From: Zonotrichia leucophrys gambelii | Taxonomy: Eukaryota > Chordata > Aves > Passeriformes > Passerellidae | DNA length: 64,000 nt | Reading direction: 5' to 3' | Assembly: GCF_028769735.1 (NCBI RefSeq) | Contig: NC_088170.1 | Span: forward strand, 56,577,585 to 56,641,584 | Part shown: positions 13,601-23,187 of the stretch, in pieces | How the letters are laid out: each line of letters opens with the position of its first letter | Numbering within the stretch: the first letter of the stretch is position 1 | Position numbers and translations under genes: made by a program | The notes under the pieces: model-generated | Database searches by the model: none | What the model was told of the DNA's origin: nothing | The model's input: the letters and a program-made list of their open reading frames with translations, nothing else

Positions 13601-14217
13601 ACACAGCACAGTCTTATCTCCAATCTTCACATATGGAGAAAGAATTTTGCAGTTGTGCAAATAATCAAATTAGGAAATAAGTTTGTGAAATTTGAAAGGT
13701 TTTTTTGGTTAGTTTTTTTTGTTGTTGTTGTTATTGTTTGGATTAGTTTTGGTTCCTTGTTTTGTTTGTTGTTTTAGAACAAAGGGAGCCAAACCCATAA
13801 TGTTTACATACAAGTGTTAAAATATAATCCCTTAGCAGTCCAAAGGGGAGTTTTATAAATGCTGTATATTATACAAGATTTACTCATCTAGGTGCCCAAA
13901 GAACTACTTGTGTGGACAAGGGGCATAAAAGAGGACACATGAAAGCATCCAGCCCTCTTAGCAGGGAAGGATTGTAACTAAAATGAGGGCGTGGTTTCTG
14001 CAGTCAGGTGTAAGAAACTTTGTCCAGCTGTTTGAAATTAATGGACTATTAGAATTAAATTACTATAATTAAAAATGTTGTACCCATTTATTTCTTACTA
14101 TTTTCTGTATTTTTCAGGGTCCACTGCCAGTTAATGAAACTGTTTGCGAGGGGAATTGAGGAAGACTGTAAAGAGGAAGCTGCCCACAGCCAGAGTAGCA
14201 TTGAACAATTACTATAG
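1624..14217 (+). CDS. CERK: Ceramide kinase, C-terminal 306 residues in seven exons (gene-level entry, 5' part outside window)
   Basis: Ceramide kinase phosphorylates ceramide to ceramide-1-phosphate at Golgi and plasma membranes. Seven exons joined at GT-AG sites give an uninterrupted frame of 306 residues plus stop; from memory this closely follows vertebrate CERK, about 537 residues long in human. Local residues 1-25 contain [12 protein letters not shown], the end of the DAGK-type catalytic domain, equivalent to the nucleotide-binding GSTD/GTxND segment of lipid kinases. Local residues 39-49 contain [12 protein letters not shown] CxxxCxxC motif (CRTGCYIC, local 109-116) is intact and spans an exon junction; a motif of this form is reported as needed for ceramide kinase activity. 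Conserved blocks [17 protein letters not shown] and [17 protein letters not shown] follow. The extreme C-terminus ([17 protein letters not shown]) looks divergent. CERKL, a related retinal protein, is the main alternative but fits less well. No frameshift or internal stop is seen, so the gene looks functional. Confidence 0.96.
1699..3206 (+). other. CERK: CERK intron between exons a and b
   Basis: Apart from the CR1 composite, the intron is AT-rich unique sequence. Near 1955-2020 a direct repeat of about 30 bases containing TTTTGAAATAAACATT is present in roughly three imperfect copies. Confidence 0.75.
2372..2895. repeat. Composite, degraded CR1 LINE 3' fragments in a CERK intron
   Basis: At 2372-2430 there is a minus-strand CR1 3' end (CAGAATGGGTCAGGTTGGAA, then a CACCTGGTCCAACC block). 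From about 2545 to 2895 the plus strand shows the usual CR1 3' order: an AAGACTTGACTGGATAAG-type block, a GATGTGGCACTTAGGGACAT block, then GGACTTGATGATCCCAAAGG and the final CCTTTTCCAATCTC. The two orientations form a head-to-head arrangement with a CA-rich spacer. Confidence 0.7.
3207..3359 (+). CDS. CERK: CERK coding exon b
   Basis: The acceptor is CATAG ending at 3206 and the donor is GTAATT at 3360. The exon starts with the last two bases of a glycine codon and ends with the first base of another. It encodes [13 protein letters not shown], then [20 protein letters not shown] and [13 protein letters not shown], one of the most conserved stretches of ceramide kinases. Confidence 0.95.
3360..4148 (+). 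other. CERK: CERK intron between exons b and c
   Basis: AT-rich unique sequence. I see no repeat, RNA gene or additional exon. Confidence 0.75.
4149..4254 (+). CDS. CERK: CERK coding exon c
   Basis: The acceptor is TATGTAG ending at 4148 and the donor is GTAGGC at 4255. It encodes [34 protein letters not shown] and two bases of a glycine. The cysteine of SCRT is the first residue of the CxxxCxxC motif completed in the next exon. Confidence 0.94.
4255..6053 (+). other. CERK: CERK intron between exons c and d
   Basis: Unique AT-rich sequence at 4255-4910 and 5840-6053 surrounds a GC-richer stretch from about 4910 to 5830. The right part of that stretch is CR1. The left part (4910-5340) may be further CR1 or another old element that I cannot name. 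Confidence 0.7.
5345..5830 (+). repeat. CR1 LINE fragment: ORF2 internal segment joined to a 3' end
   Basis: The part from about 5375 to 5610 follows CR1 ORF2 between endonuclease and reverse transcriptase, with GACCATGAAATTATAGAGTT, a CAGCCTTGGACTTTGG block and GATGAGCAAGGACAG as landmarks. After about 5640 it jumps to the 3' end of the element (GTTGGAACAAGGTGCCCAGAGG, then GATCCCTTCCAGCCTGTGTG). The reverse transcriptase region between them is missing, so this is an internally deleted, dead copy on the + strand. Confidence 0.75.
6054..6124 (+). CDS. CERK: CERK coding exon d
   Basis: The acceptor is TTTTCAG ending at 6053 and the donor is GTAATT at 6125. This short exon encodes [16 protein letters not shown] and EHGLKKE. 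It supplies the second and third cysteines of the CxxxCxxC motif and then a charged, variable linker. Confidence 0.92.
6125..10808 (+). other. CERK: Largest CERK intron in the window, between exons d and e
   Basis: Nearly all of this 4.7 kb intron is unique AT-rich DNA. One CR1 copy lies at its left end, and a (TTGG)n run of about five units lies near 7980-8002. I see no extra exon; open frames such as 7240-7497 and 9159-9446 show no domain. Confidence 0.75.
6290..6800 (+). repeat. CR1 LINE 3' end, + strand
   Basis: The frame starting near 6319 reads the C-terminus of CR1 ORF2, with [20 protein letters not shown] visible, and breaks at about 6570. The usual 3' landmarks follow: GTTTGGATATTAGGAAAAAT, GTCAAGCACTGGAAAAGGCA, and a terminal ATTCTATGACACTGATTCTA end that resembles the CR1 8-bp terminal repeat. 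It is 5'-truncated, as most CR1 copies are. Confidence 0.92.
10809..11014 (+). CDS. CERK: CERK coding exon e
   Basis: The acceptor is TGTTTCAG ending at 10808 and the donor is GTGTGT at 11015. After completing a glutamate codon it encodes [37 protein letters not shown], then [18 protein letters not shown] and [13 protein letters not shown]. The exon ends on a full codon. The block is highly conserved among ceramide kinases and belongs to the C-terminal fold that packs against the catalytic domain. Confidence 0.96.
11015..12975 (+). other. CERK: CERK intron between exons e and f
   Basis: AT-rich unique DNA flanks a GC-shifted block at about 12222-12725. The acceptor side ends in a long T-run. 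Confidence 0.75.
12222..12725. other. GC-shifted block of unknown origin inside a CERK intron
   Basis: Base composition changes abruptly from AT-rich to about half GC at both edges, which suggests an old insertion. Near the left edge, GGGGGCAG (12273-12280) and CTGCCCCC (12289-12296) form a small perfect hairpin. Both strands are open for 63-134 codons, but no domain is recognisable. An old LTR or a CpG-bearing regulatory block are both possible. Confidence 0.35.
12976..13184 (+). CDS. CERK: CERK coding exon f
   Basis: A long polypyrimidine tract and TTGTAG end at 12975; the donor GTGAGC starts at 13185. The exon begins in phase 0 and encodes [19 protein letters not shown], an acidic variable segment ([13 protein letters not shown]), then [19 protein letters not shown] and [18 protein letters not shown] plus two bases of an arginine codon. 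The cysteine-rich DHPTCCC and NCDGE motifs are conserved in ceramide kinases. Confidence 0.96.
13185..14117 (+). other. CERK: Last CERK intron
   Basis: AT-rich unique sequence with a T/TTG-rich run at about 13700-13760. No repeat family or exon was recognised. Confidence 0.75.
14118..14217 (+). CDS. CERK: CERK terminal coding exon with stop codon
   Basis: The acceptor is TATTTTTCAG ending at 14117. The exon completes an arginine codon, encodes [18 protein letters not shown] and [14 protein letters not shown], and stops at TAG 14215-14217. The VHCQL to ARGIEE part is conserved; the last 15 or so residues are not recognisable from mammalian CERK, as is common for this tail. Confidence 0.94.
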
Positions 14218-14247
14218 ACGTTGTTCCTCCAATGCGGAGAAGAAAAA

Positions 14248-14253
14248 AATAAA
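14248..14253 (+). terminator. CERK: Candidate proximal CERK poly(A) signal
   Basis: An AATAAA hexamer sits only 31 bases after the stop codon, embedded in an A-rich run. If used, it would give a transcript with almost no 3' UTR. The downstream GT-rich element is weak, so use is uncertain. Confidence 0.3.
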
Positions 14254-16828
14254 AGCTCAAGGAAATTGAGTAAATATGCATTTTAGTCAAATTGACAAGT
14301 ATTTTAAACTTCTAGATTTTTTTTATGGCTTCACTATAATTTTAGACATCTTACTATATTGTGTCTTTTTTTAAAAAACATTGTAATCATTAAAATATAT
14401 ATTGGAGCAATGTAATCTGTTATGTTAGAAAAGATGAGATTGGCTTATATCTGTGTATTCATGATGACTGATAAATTCTCTTTGCTTTTCTAGAGAGCTA
14501 ATTTAGTAGTTGTGTTGCAATAATATCTAAATGTTATGAAACATTGGACTTCCCACTGGCACCAAGATAAGACATTTTCAGTGTCTGAGAAGATGTTTTC
14601 TGCTGGGAGTGTTATGTAATTTGTGTGGCTTAAATGCTGGACAACATTGTTGTCATTTGCTTTTTTTTAGTTAAAATATTTCATTTTGTAAGTCTGACAA
14701 TACCTTGCAACTTATCAATGCAATTCAAACACACATTCCTGGCTTTAAGTAATAACAATAGTAGTATACAGATATTTGAAAAATAAAAGCACAACTATAT
14801 ACAGGTTACACCTCATCCTCTATATTCTGTCTTTGAAGGTTTCCTTGCATCATGCTTTTTGGGATTATAAAAGGTTTTATGACTATTTGGATGATACCGA
14901 ATACCACACAGTGCAACTGAAAAGTCTTGCAAGCAAATTGCAGGAGTACTTGTATAATATCAGGAAGGCACAGGAAAGGAAAATATAAATAAGTTCTCAA
15001 ACACCAGCAGGTTTTAGGTTTTAATAATATATGATATTAACATATTAAAAGCTTCCCTCTTCACAATTCTCTGGACATTCTACTCCATGTGTTAAAATGT
15101 CTTTGCAAAATAAGATGGTAAAGTGTTAAGTTTAGAAATATGATTTGATGATTGAAAATCCTTAAAATAATTTAACTAAATGTGAAACAAAATAATCTGC
15201 TTTGTGAAGCCAAGGGAAGAAACTGGCATCTGACAAATCATGAATTCACTGTGCTGATTTGTTTTTATAACAAAAAACATGAGACTGTCATATAGAGCTA
15301 TGGAGTGATTATTTTTAAGTTGTATATAGTTTTGTGTATTGTGGTACATATATGTTTTGTGTCCAGGGTTGGGGCTAAATTTTGCTCTTCTTGTACAGGC
15401 TTATTTCTGTGTGAGGACAGAAGTCAGCCACTGTTCTATTTTATCTTTTTAAAAGTGTTTCTTTAAGTTTAAAGTTCTCTTTAAAACTGACTTCATCTGA
15501 ATTTTTTTTGCATCCAAACAGCTGATGATTCTGTATTCATGTATATTTATTGGTACTTCTGTCATACAGTTTGTGTTAGTTTCATGTCTCTCATATATGT
15601 GATTAATGTAAGCCATGGTGATTGGTCATTTCATTACTGAAGCACTTGAATATTATTATAAATGGCAGGTTATTTTTTTCCTATTGAAGTTATTTACATT
15701 CCTACTTTGTGTATTGTCACAATTGTGTTCTATATATTTGCTACAAAGTATTATTCATATTGCTTTATATGAAAAAAAGCACTTGCAAATTATATTTGCC
15801 TCAAGTACAATCATACAAAGTTTAGAATCTTTATTTTGTTATATAGTATTTCAGGAAAATACTTGAATACTTTTCCACAACTACTGCTCTTTGCTTTCGT
15901 TATTACTGCAATGAGTTGAAATGTTGATCCATCCAATGTTTTTCTGACACTTCTAACACAGGTGTTACATATACTGTATTTTTAAAGCCATGTTTAATAA
16001 GCAAAATAGTACTTTTGAACTAACATCCCACTGAAAATGAAATTATGCAGTTCTACAAATGTGAATATTTTTTGAAAGTGTCATTTGTTAAAAAATGTCT
16101 ATGGTTATTGTGGTTAATCCATGAATATTGTGAGAGTACCCAGACTTTGAAGTTACAGTAATTCTTGTTCAGGAGGTAATGGTGCACACTCAGCTTACCA
16201 ACAGTGAGGGAGCTGGAGGCATTGCAGCTATCCAGAGCACATTCTCATCAATGAGAACTGGAATAAATACTAACCAGCTTTTTCCATTAGTTTACTAGCA
16301 AGTCCTGAGACCCCTACTTGAAAAATAGAGACTTAATCTCATAGTGAATGTATATTGAAATGCTTTGAATATTTGCGTATCTGCAACGGAGTGCTTGGTG
16401 TTTCCAAAGAAAGCCACAGGGAAGGTCTCCTTTCTAAGAAAAAGCCACCAGAGAAGGATGAAAGATCATTGTGTAGTATGGTAAGGAAGTGTGAAGTAAA
16501 TAATAAAGGTATTGCAACATAATAAAATTTAAAGGCCATAGGTCATAGAAAAGCTGCATAGTTGCATTTAAATAATTGTATTTGTAGCATATTAAAGTAG
16601 CAAAGCACCATATGTGAGTTGTATGACATGTCCCGTTTATTTTTAAGAGAGTTGTGTAAGTAATTTTCTTACATTTTAATTTTAGGGATTTTTTTTCTCT
16701 GAATGTAATCTTAGTATGGAAATTATATATAGGAAAACCAGCTTTGATTTTTCTTTTTTCCCAATCTTGCTGGCTTCAAGATTAGAAAATGTGTTCTGTT
16801 TTATGACGCTAGGGCATTTCATTAAAGA

Positions 16829-16834
16829 AATAAA
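16829..16834 (+). terminator. CERK: Probable distal CERK poly(A) signal
   Basis: An AATAAA hexamer, preceded by ATTAAA at 16821, is followed by a GT-rich downstream element near 16857. It lies about 2.6 kb past the stop, and an LTR begins about 535 bases further on. Confidence 0.55.
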
Positions 16835-16855
16835 ACTGCGTTGTACGACAGCACA

Positions 16856-17368
16856 TTGGTGTTCTTCTTTTCACAACTTAATTTGAAAAAAAGTCTCACT
16901 TTGACAGAAATCTGGCAGTAGCATGCTTAATGTAACCACTGTAAGCAGATCAAACAAAGCGAAGATCAAACAGAGGGAAGCAATTCATAACCTTCCAGTT
17001 GGGTTGATGACAGCTTTGTGGCAAGTGTGAGTGAACAAACACTGAGAATGGAGGAAAGCAGCTAGTGAAGCTGGACTGAGGCTAATACTAAGCAACTCTA
17101 CAAGGGTAAACTGAATATGAAACTTACTATAATGCAGGTATTGAGAGTTGTAATTGCTGTAGAAATAAAAGAAACTGGTGTTCTAAGATGCATAAATATG
17201 TATAATACTATAAATAGTGTGGTAAATGGAAGGGGGATCTAGAGTTTTGTTGCAATAATTGCCACAGATGAAGTATGTATTCTAAGTAAAACATGTTCAT
17301 TGTAGATAAACAATGGACACAGAAGGAGAGCATGCTTTTCAGCACTGCAGACACTTCTGCTTTTGAAA
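16856..17368. other. Unique intergenic sequence
   Basis: AT-rich DNA between the inferred CERK 3' end and the first downstream LTR. No feature recognised. Confidence 0.6.
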
Positions 17369-18165
17369 TGTAGTGGTTTTGTGTGGCAAGGCTTTGGGGG
17401 ATGCAGGAGGGGAGTTATGGCTGAAGGCAGCAGAAGATGCCCCTATGTCGGACAATCATTTCCCCAGCCACCTCCAAGATGGACCTGCCACTGGCCAAAG
17501 CTGAGCTCATGGGATGGCATTGCTAAGAACTTCTGTGATAAATAAGAAAGGGTAAAAAGTGCTGCTTAACAGCTGTGAAAGGAGTGAATGGAAAATAAGC
17601 AGCCTGCAGACATTTAAGATCAGTGAAAAAGGGGAAGGAGGTGCTCCAGGCACCAGATGTGATTGCCCTGCAGCCTGTGGAGCACCTCACACTGGAGCCA
17701 GGTGGATGTGCCCTCAGGAAAACTGCAACTCATGGAGGGCCCATGCTGGAGCAAGTTTCCTGGCAGGGGCTGCAGCCATGGAGAGGAGCACATACATGAG
17801 CAGGTATTTTTCACATGAACTGTGGACCGTGGGGGATGCTTTCCCCCTCCGAACGGAGAAAGAAGTGTTGAACTCACTAAAACCCCCACTTCTCCATCTC
17901 CCTGCACTGCTCAAGGCAGAGGGATGAGGTAGAAGAGTCAGATGTAAAGCTGAGCATAGGAATGAAACAGAGAGGGAGAAGAGGTGTTGCATTTAGGTTT
18001 GGGTTATTTGTCTTACTTCAGTATTAATTTGCAGTAAATTATATTAATTTTCCCCAAGATTACTTTGTTTTGCCCCTGACTGTAATTGCTGAGGGGCCTC
18101 CCTGTCCTTAGCTTGACCCCTAAGCTATTCAATCATTCTTTACCCTGTCCTGAGGAGGACGATCT
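17369..18165 (+). mobile_element. Solo LTR of an avian ERV (ERVL-like by recall), + strand
   Basis: The block starts with TG at TGTAGTGGTTTTGTGTGGCA and ends near the GTCCTTAGCTTGACCCCTAA segment. I recognise it as a family common in neoavian genomes: an ATGGACCTGCCACTGGCCAA segment, repeated 'GGAGCA...' modules rich in CTGCAG, and a 3' part with TTATATTAATTTTCCCCAAG and GACTGTAATTGCTGAGGGGC. No gag or pol sequence flanks it. The internal modules are fewer than in copies I recall. The right boundary is approximate. It begins about 0.5 kb past the likely CERK 3' end. Confidence 0.75.
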
Positions 18166-18204
18166 AGACTCAGAAATTTCTCTTGCAAGAAACACGTCTT
18201 GCAA

Positions 18205-18458
18205 TTCCAGAATTAGAATAATAGGACCTTAGAACCTTTTAGGTTGGAAAAGACCTTTAATATCTTAAAGCCCAATCCTTAAACCAGCACTGCCAAGTCC
18301 ACCATTAAACCATGTCCCTAAGGGCCACATCTGTGTGTCTTTTAATTGCCTCCAGGGATGCTGTCTCAGCCACTTCCCTGGACAGCCTTTTCCAATTCTT
18401 GATAAACCTTTCCATGAAAAAGTTTTTCCTAATACGGAGTCTAAACCTCCTCTGTCAC
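18205..18458 (-). repeat. CR1 LINE 3' end, - strand (right part displaced by an LTR)
   Basis: Read on the + strand this is the reverse of a CR1 3' end: GAACCTTTTAGGTTGGAAAA, AACCATGTCCCTAAGGGCCA, and a CCTTTCCATGAAAAAGTTTT block. It stops at the exact start of the LTR at 18459, and CR1 sequence resumes after 19083. Confidence 0.92.
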
Positions 18459-19077
18459 TGTCGGGTTTTCGGCTGTTTGAAGGGCCTGGAAAGGCCTGGA
18501 GTGGCCTTGGGACAGCCCGCGTATCGAAGGACGAGAAGAGGCTTCAGTTCTTCTTTCGGTTTTTATGTTTATTAATTGTTTATCTAAAAGATTTTCTTTC
18601 AGCCCGACAGAGATCTGCTCAGCAGTCAGCCATGAGCACACTGTGCTGCCCTCCGTACAGCCACCTATCTTTATACCCATGGTTACGTGTACAATATTTA
18701 TCATTTTTCCCCAATATAATTTATTCTTATTGCTGGGTGCACTTTTAGTAATGGCCAATCCAAAAGTGCCACCATCACCAAAGAAGATGGAGGAGAAGAA
18801 GAAGAAGAAGAAGGACAGGACACGCCCCAATTCCTCCATCTTACTTCTCTAAACCCCCCTGTACAGAAATCCTAAACCCTGTGTCTCACCCTCTAATTAA
18901 CTAATCCCTTCGCCATTCACCCCGGTGGAGTCCTCTTATCTTCATACAGGCGTTGTCTCCCGTGTAGGGTCAAAGTCCTGCCACCAGACACTTCTGGCAA
19001 CATTCCAGGAGTCCCGAGCCCCCCAAGGGTGGTCCCGGTGGCTCGGCATCTCAGGACTCAGATCCTGAGATCCCACA
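18459..19077 (-). mobile_element. Solo LTR (ERVK-like), - strand, nested in a CR1
   Basis: The 619-bp element starts TGTCGGGTTTTC and ends GATCCCACA, giving the canonical TG...CA ends. The 6-bp sequence TGTCAC flanks it exactly on both sides (18453-18458 and 19078-19083), a target duplication length typical of ERVK/alpharetrovirus-like elements. Read on the minus strand there is a TATAAAGATAGG box near the centre and an AATAAACATAAAAACC poly(A) signal nearer the 3' end. Arms GCACTTTT (18739-18746) and AAAAGTGC (18762-18769) bracket a CCAAT box. A (GAA)n run lies at 18793-18813. No internal viral genes remain, so it arose by LTR-LTR recombination. Confidence 0.9.
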
Positions 19078-19425
19078 TGTCACAACTTCATAGGAACTTG
19101 AATTGGAAGAGACTTCAAAGATCAACTTGTCTCTACAGCTCATACTGGTCTCAACTTGAGGCCATTTCCTCTATTTCCTCTTGTTCTATTGCTTTTTTAC
19201 AAAAAAGGAGACTGACCCCCACCTGGCTACAAGCTCTTTTCTGGCAGTTGTAGAGTGTAATAAGGTCTCCCCTGAGCCTCCTTTTCTCCAGAATAAACAC
19301 TCCCAGCTCCCTCAGCAGCTCCTCACCAGACTTGCACTCCAGACATGTCCCCCAGCTCTCTGGACATGATCCAGCACCTCTTCTAATGAGGGGCCCAGAA
19401 CTGAACACAGAATTCCTTTCCCTAG
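19078..19425 (-). repeat. CR1 LINE fragments, - strand, right of the LTR
   Basis: From about 19084 to 19140 the sequence resembles a second CR1 3' tip (GAACTTGAATTGGAAGAGAC). From 19150 it is the CR1 body in reverse: minus-strand translation gives [20 protein letters not shown], and the block ends with GGGGCCCAGAACTGAACACA. Together with 18205-18458 it forms a CR1 region interrupted by the LTR, with an extra tip-like piece at the junction. Confidence 0.85.
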
Positions 19426-19869
19426 AATTCCTGCCTCAATCTCTGTGAAGTAAATGAGTAATAGGAGTTCATTTTTATTCTCATTAGTGACTTTGTTCTT
19501 ATTTCAACTTTTCAACAGGAGAGTGAAGTAATTTAATAGATTCTAACTGGTGTTTGAGTTGCAGTAAATGAGTTCTGTCCATAATGAAGGAGCAGTCTTC
19601 CCAGACTTTTCTTACCCACATGATCTACATCTCACAAAGGCTTATGCATGTTCTTGATTAATACATGACTAGTCCAATTAATTAGAAAGGGGTGGGATAT
19701 TCATTCTTCAGTCATTCCTTTCAAACACTCTGCAATGAGAGGATTAACTATTTTTTTAGTCAATTTCCTGCTGTTGAGAAATGATTCCTAATATGTACCT
19801 ACCAAAATTACCAATGAGGTTGTCTACAAAAAAATGTTAGCTCCTTTATGACTCTTGCATGTCTGAAAA
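19426..19869. other. Unique intergenic sequence
   Basis: AT-rich, with no recognised gene or repeat. Confidence 0.6.
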
Positions 19870-20229
19870 GATTATTTGCTCTTGTTGGTAGCTATTTTGT
19901 CTAAGGTGCAGTCTTCTGGCTTATCTTATAAAAATCCTGCAACAACAAATAAAATTAGCAGGTTTTTATGTTATCATCTTATTGCAAAAGTCTCATATGT
20001 TCTTGGTGATTTCTCATGGGCAACTCCTTACAGCACTGACTCCTTCTTCTTCACAGCACAGCCAACAAACACTATCTAGCCCACTCTTTTATAGCACTCA
20101 TCCTCATTGGACACAGCTGAGGCCTGTTAAGGGCAGGCCCGTTCCTAATCTTTGGTAATTAATACAGCTGCAACTCCTCAGGAGTGAGACTACCTTCTGC
20201 ACTATTTTCTTACATTCTATCCTTTCACA
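19870..20229 (-). mobile_element. Probable solo LTR, - strand
   Basis: Read on the minus strand it begins TGTGAAAGGATAGAATGTAA and carries a TATA box in the context GCTATAAAAGAGTGGGCTAG. I recognise the CATCCTCATTGGACACAGCT and CTGCAACTCCTCAGGAGTGA blocks from passerine LTRs. The minus-strand 3' end (left side) is not defined and I could not find a target duplication. Confidence 0.6.
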
Positions 20230-23187
20230 TTTTTAATCTTTTTTTTTCAATATTTCAGTAGTATAGGAGAGGAAAAATAAAAGTGGAAAAATAGTTATTC
20301 ATAAAGGAAAAACACTGAACAAATAACAGAAGTGATGCAAATTTTAAAATCCATGACAATTGAATTCTGGAAAGGATGAAAGAGATCAACTGCAAAATAA
20401 ATATTAAAAAAAGAAAAATAAAACAAAAAATAAAACAAAATACAAATATTTTCCCCATTTTTTTCTTCTGGACAGCTTTGTCTGGGTACATGTACCATAA
20501 CTGCACAATAAAGCTAGCTCTAAAGGTTTGAGTAGATTGCTAGAAGTTTGACTATTTACAACTGGTAGAGAGAATAAAAGCTTCATCACTGTTATGAAGA
20601 CATATTTCTAAAAAAATGCTGTGTCACCCTCTGTATTTCCACTCACAAACTTTACCATAACAGCAGCATAGCCAGAAGAGCTGCTAAAGGAGAACTGTAA
20701 AAGCACCTTCATGGTTTCCTGAAGCAATATGAAACATTCTGAAATTACTATTGAATGTAATCTTGTTGAACTATTGAATGTAATATCGTTTTTCATGTTA
20801 ATATTTAGCAGCTGTATTTTAGGAAAGGGGAGTTTGGACAACAAGAAGAAATGCTAGGTTAGTGTTTCAATGCTGCTGAGGTCAAGGTGGTGGGATAGCA
20901 ACTCACCCCAGCTAAGGCTCTGTCCCATAGGTCTTGTAACATCAGGGGAAGTCCCCACAGAAAATTCTTCCCTATGAAATACCTGTACAGTTCCTAGAAC
21001 GTGTTTGTGTAATCTGTTCTTTTGAGCTTTCAGTGGTGGATATTCAGCAAACCCAATTAGCTCTCAAAACAGATTTCTTAAAGACTGTGAGTTAGAAACT
21101 CTTGGTCGTTCACTTAGCTGAGTCTCCCTTGCTGTATTTACCCGTGGGCACAGAGAGCAGCTTGTTGCCTTTGGGGAATTCGCTCCCTGGGCTATTCTGT
21201 TGGCTCTCAGTCTCCTGTTCTTTGCCTAGACAGTATTACTATTCAGACAGAGAAGGAAAAACCCTACAATATCCAACTACTTATTGATAAGAAAAACCAC
21301 TTGAAGCTGATTTTTGTTTACCACCAAAGAAGGGGCTCTGTACAAGAGAGCTGGTACTGACAGGACTGCTCTAGAATAAGTCGTTGCATAAAGTCTTCAA
21401 TCAAATCAATTTCTGTTTAGTACCTAGATACCATGCTTTCACAGAATGCTGTTTAAAGCTCTGATGGATGCATTTAATGTAGACATTTCCCCTCAGCAAT
21501 GCCTATCAGATCAAGTACTGCTCTGAGGATTGCTCTGCTGGTAGATGCTGCCCTGCCCCTAGACCAAAGAACAACCCAATAAGTAGCTCTCAGATAGTTG
21601 GAACCTCTTATTTCTATTGTGTCTCAGAGTGTTTGAATTTTCTATGGAAAACAGGCAAAACCTGAACACCTGGATGTTGCTGTGGTTGTAATTTTCTAGT
21701 AAGGACTTTCAGAAAATCCTCAACACATTGGTAGTAGGGTTGGGAAAGAGTAAACATAGGCGTATTCTTTCACCAGAACAGCAGATAATACTATTTGTTC
21801 TCCTCTGTGTGCAGGCAAAGCTTTGAGCCAACAGAATTTGTATTTTTTGCTGCATTAAAGACTTTACAGACTTTACAGACTTTCAGTGGAAGAAAGTGAG
21901 GTGGGAAAGAAGCACAAGGTTGCTACTTCCTGTGCTCAGGGAGTCCATTCTGAAGTTTTGTGGTGGGAACAGCAGGCACTAATGCATGGACCAGTGCAGA
22001 AGAGGGATGCAGTGAGCAGGAATATCCAAAGATCACTGGCTATGCAGACTTGGTAGTCCAAACTCACCCACACAGTAAATAAAGCATTGTACTGTACCTG
22101 TGTCACTTGCTCAGATTTGGGACTGTAGGCCATTGCTGTCTGCCCTGCCTTCATTTGTTGGAGGAAACACTGCTATAAGAGAGCACAGCAGGAAATTATT
22201 AGCAAAAGTGACTCAGTTCAGTGTTTTCACTGAAGCTGAAATAGAGGAAAAAGGAGGCCAAGAAAGAGTTGTTGATTCACACTGCCCTTACTGAAGTAAC
22301 TCAACACAATGCACCTCACATTGCACATGCAAGGGGAGTGGGAGGCTGTGGCTGCTTGCATGGGTTTCTACCAGGAGTTCTGGTTTCTACCTTCCAGCAA
22401 AGCTACTGAGATACCATAATTCTGTTCTCCACTTGGCATGGGCAGTGGTAAAGGGAGTGAATGTTATTCCCATTTAAAGGCACAAATTCTCTTTTTGAGC
22501 TTGAATTCTCTTCAGTTCCAGGACACTGCATACATCCTGCAGTAGTGACAGACAGAGTTTCCTGTGGAATGGAAAATGCCTTCCTATGCGGTTAATGCAA
22601 GATCAGTGGAAAGAAATACAATTACTGGGGGTTTTGTGTTTTTCATGAAGCCACTCAGGCGGGGATGCATCTCTGCTGTATTCAGAAAGATTGAGCAACT
22701 CACATTGGTCCATAATGACCCCTGCTGTGCCCTTTTTTCTGACATCCACTGATGCCTTCGACAATACCAACAGGCTGTGGGCCACATGAAGGTGTAATCA
22801 GCTGACATCCATCAGGAAATGAGGTGGTATTATCTTTGAGTTGGGGCCTCAGACATTTTAGCAGAAGAGTTCATATTGTTGATGACTATGCAGCTGTTGT
22901 CTTTCATACACATTGAAATGTGTGCTGGGAACCCAGGAGGAAGAGGTGGGTATCTCCATGTGTGGGCAGCTGCTGTGGGTGAGCAGGGGTGACCTGTAGC
23001 CCTCAGAAGCACCAGTGTGGAGAATTGATGGCAAAGGAGCTTGTGCTAGGATGTGCACAGCATTGGTGGCTCTGACACAAGCCATGCTCTGCCTCCACAA
23101 TGCCAATGTGACACTGGGAGCAACAACCAACAGGGACAGACAGAACAGCTCCTGGGAAACAGAGCAGAGGGCAGAGATGGTGTTAAT
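20230..23187. other. Intergenic sequence without recognised gene
   Basis: Mostly unique, with an A-rich run at about 20401-20445 and GC content rising after 22300. Short open frames show no domain. The segment from 22550 to 23180 is more GC-rich and could be an old repeat, but I cannot assign a family. Confidence 0.55.

Larger units (their letters stand above)
14218..16855 (+). other. CERK: CERK 3' untranslated region (3' end inferred)
   Basis: This AT-rich stretch after the CERK stop shows no repeat I recognise. AATAAA hexamers lie at 14248, 14782, 16502 and 16829. The last is followed about 25 bases later by GT/T-rich sequence (TTGGTGTTCTTCTTTTC) and is the best candidate for the main cleavage site. 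That gives a UTR of about 2.6 kb, similar to the long UTR of mammalian CERK. The true end needs transcript data. Confidence 0.6.

Noticed and set aside
17559..17927. 122-codon frame just downstream of CERK
   Set aside because: It lies wholly inside the ERV LTR.
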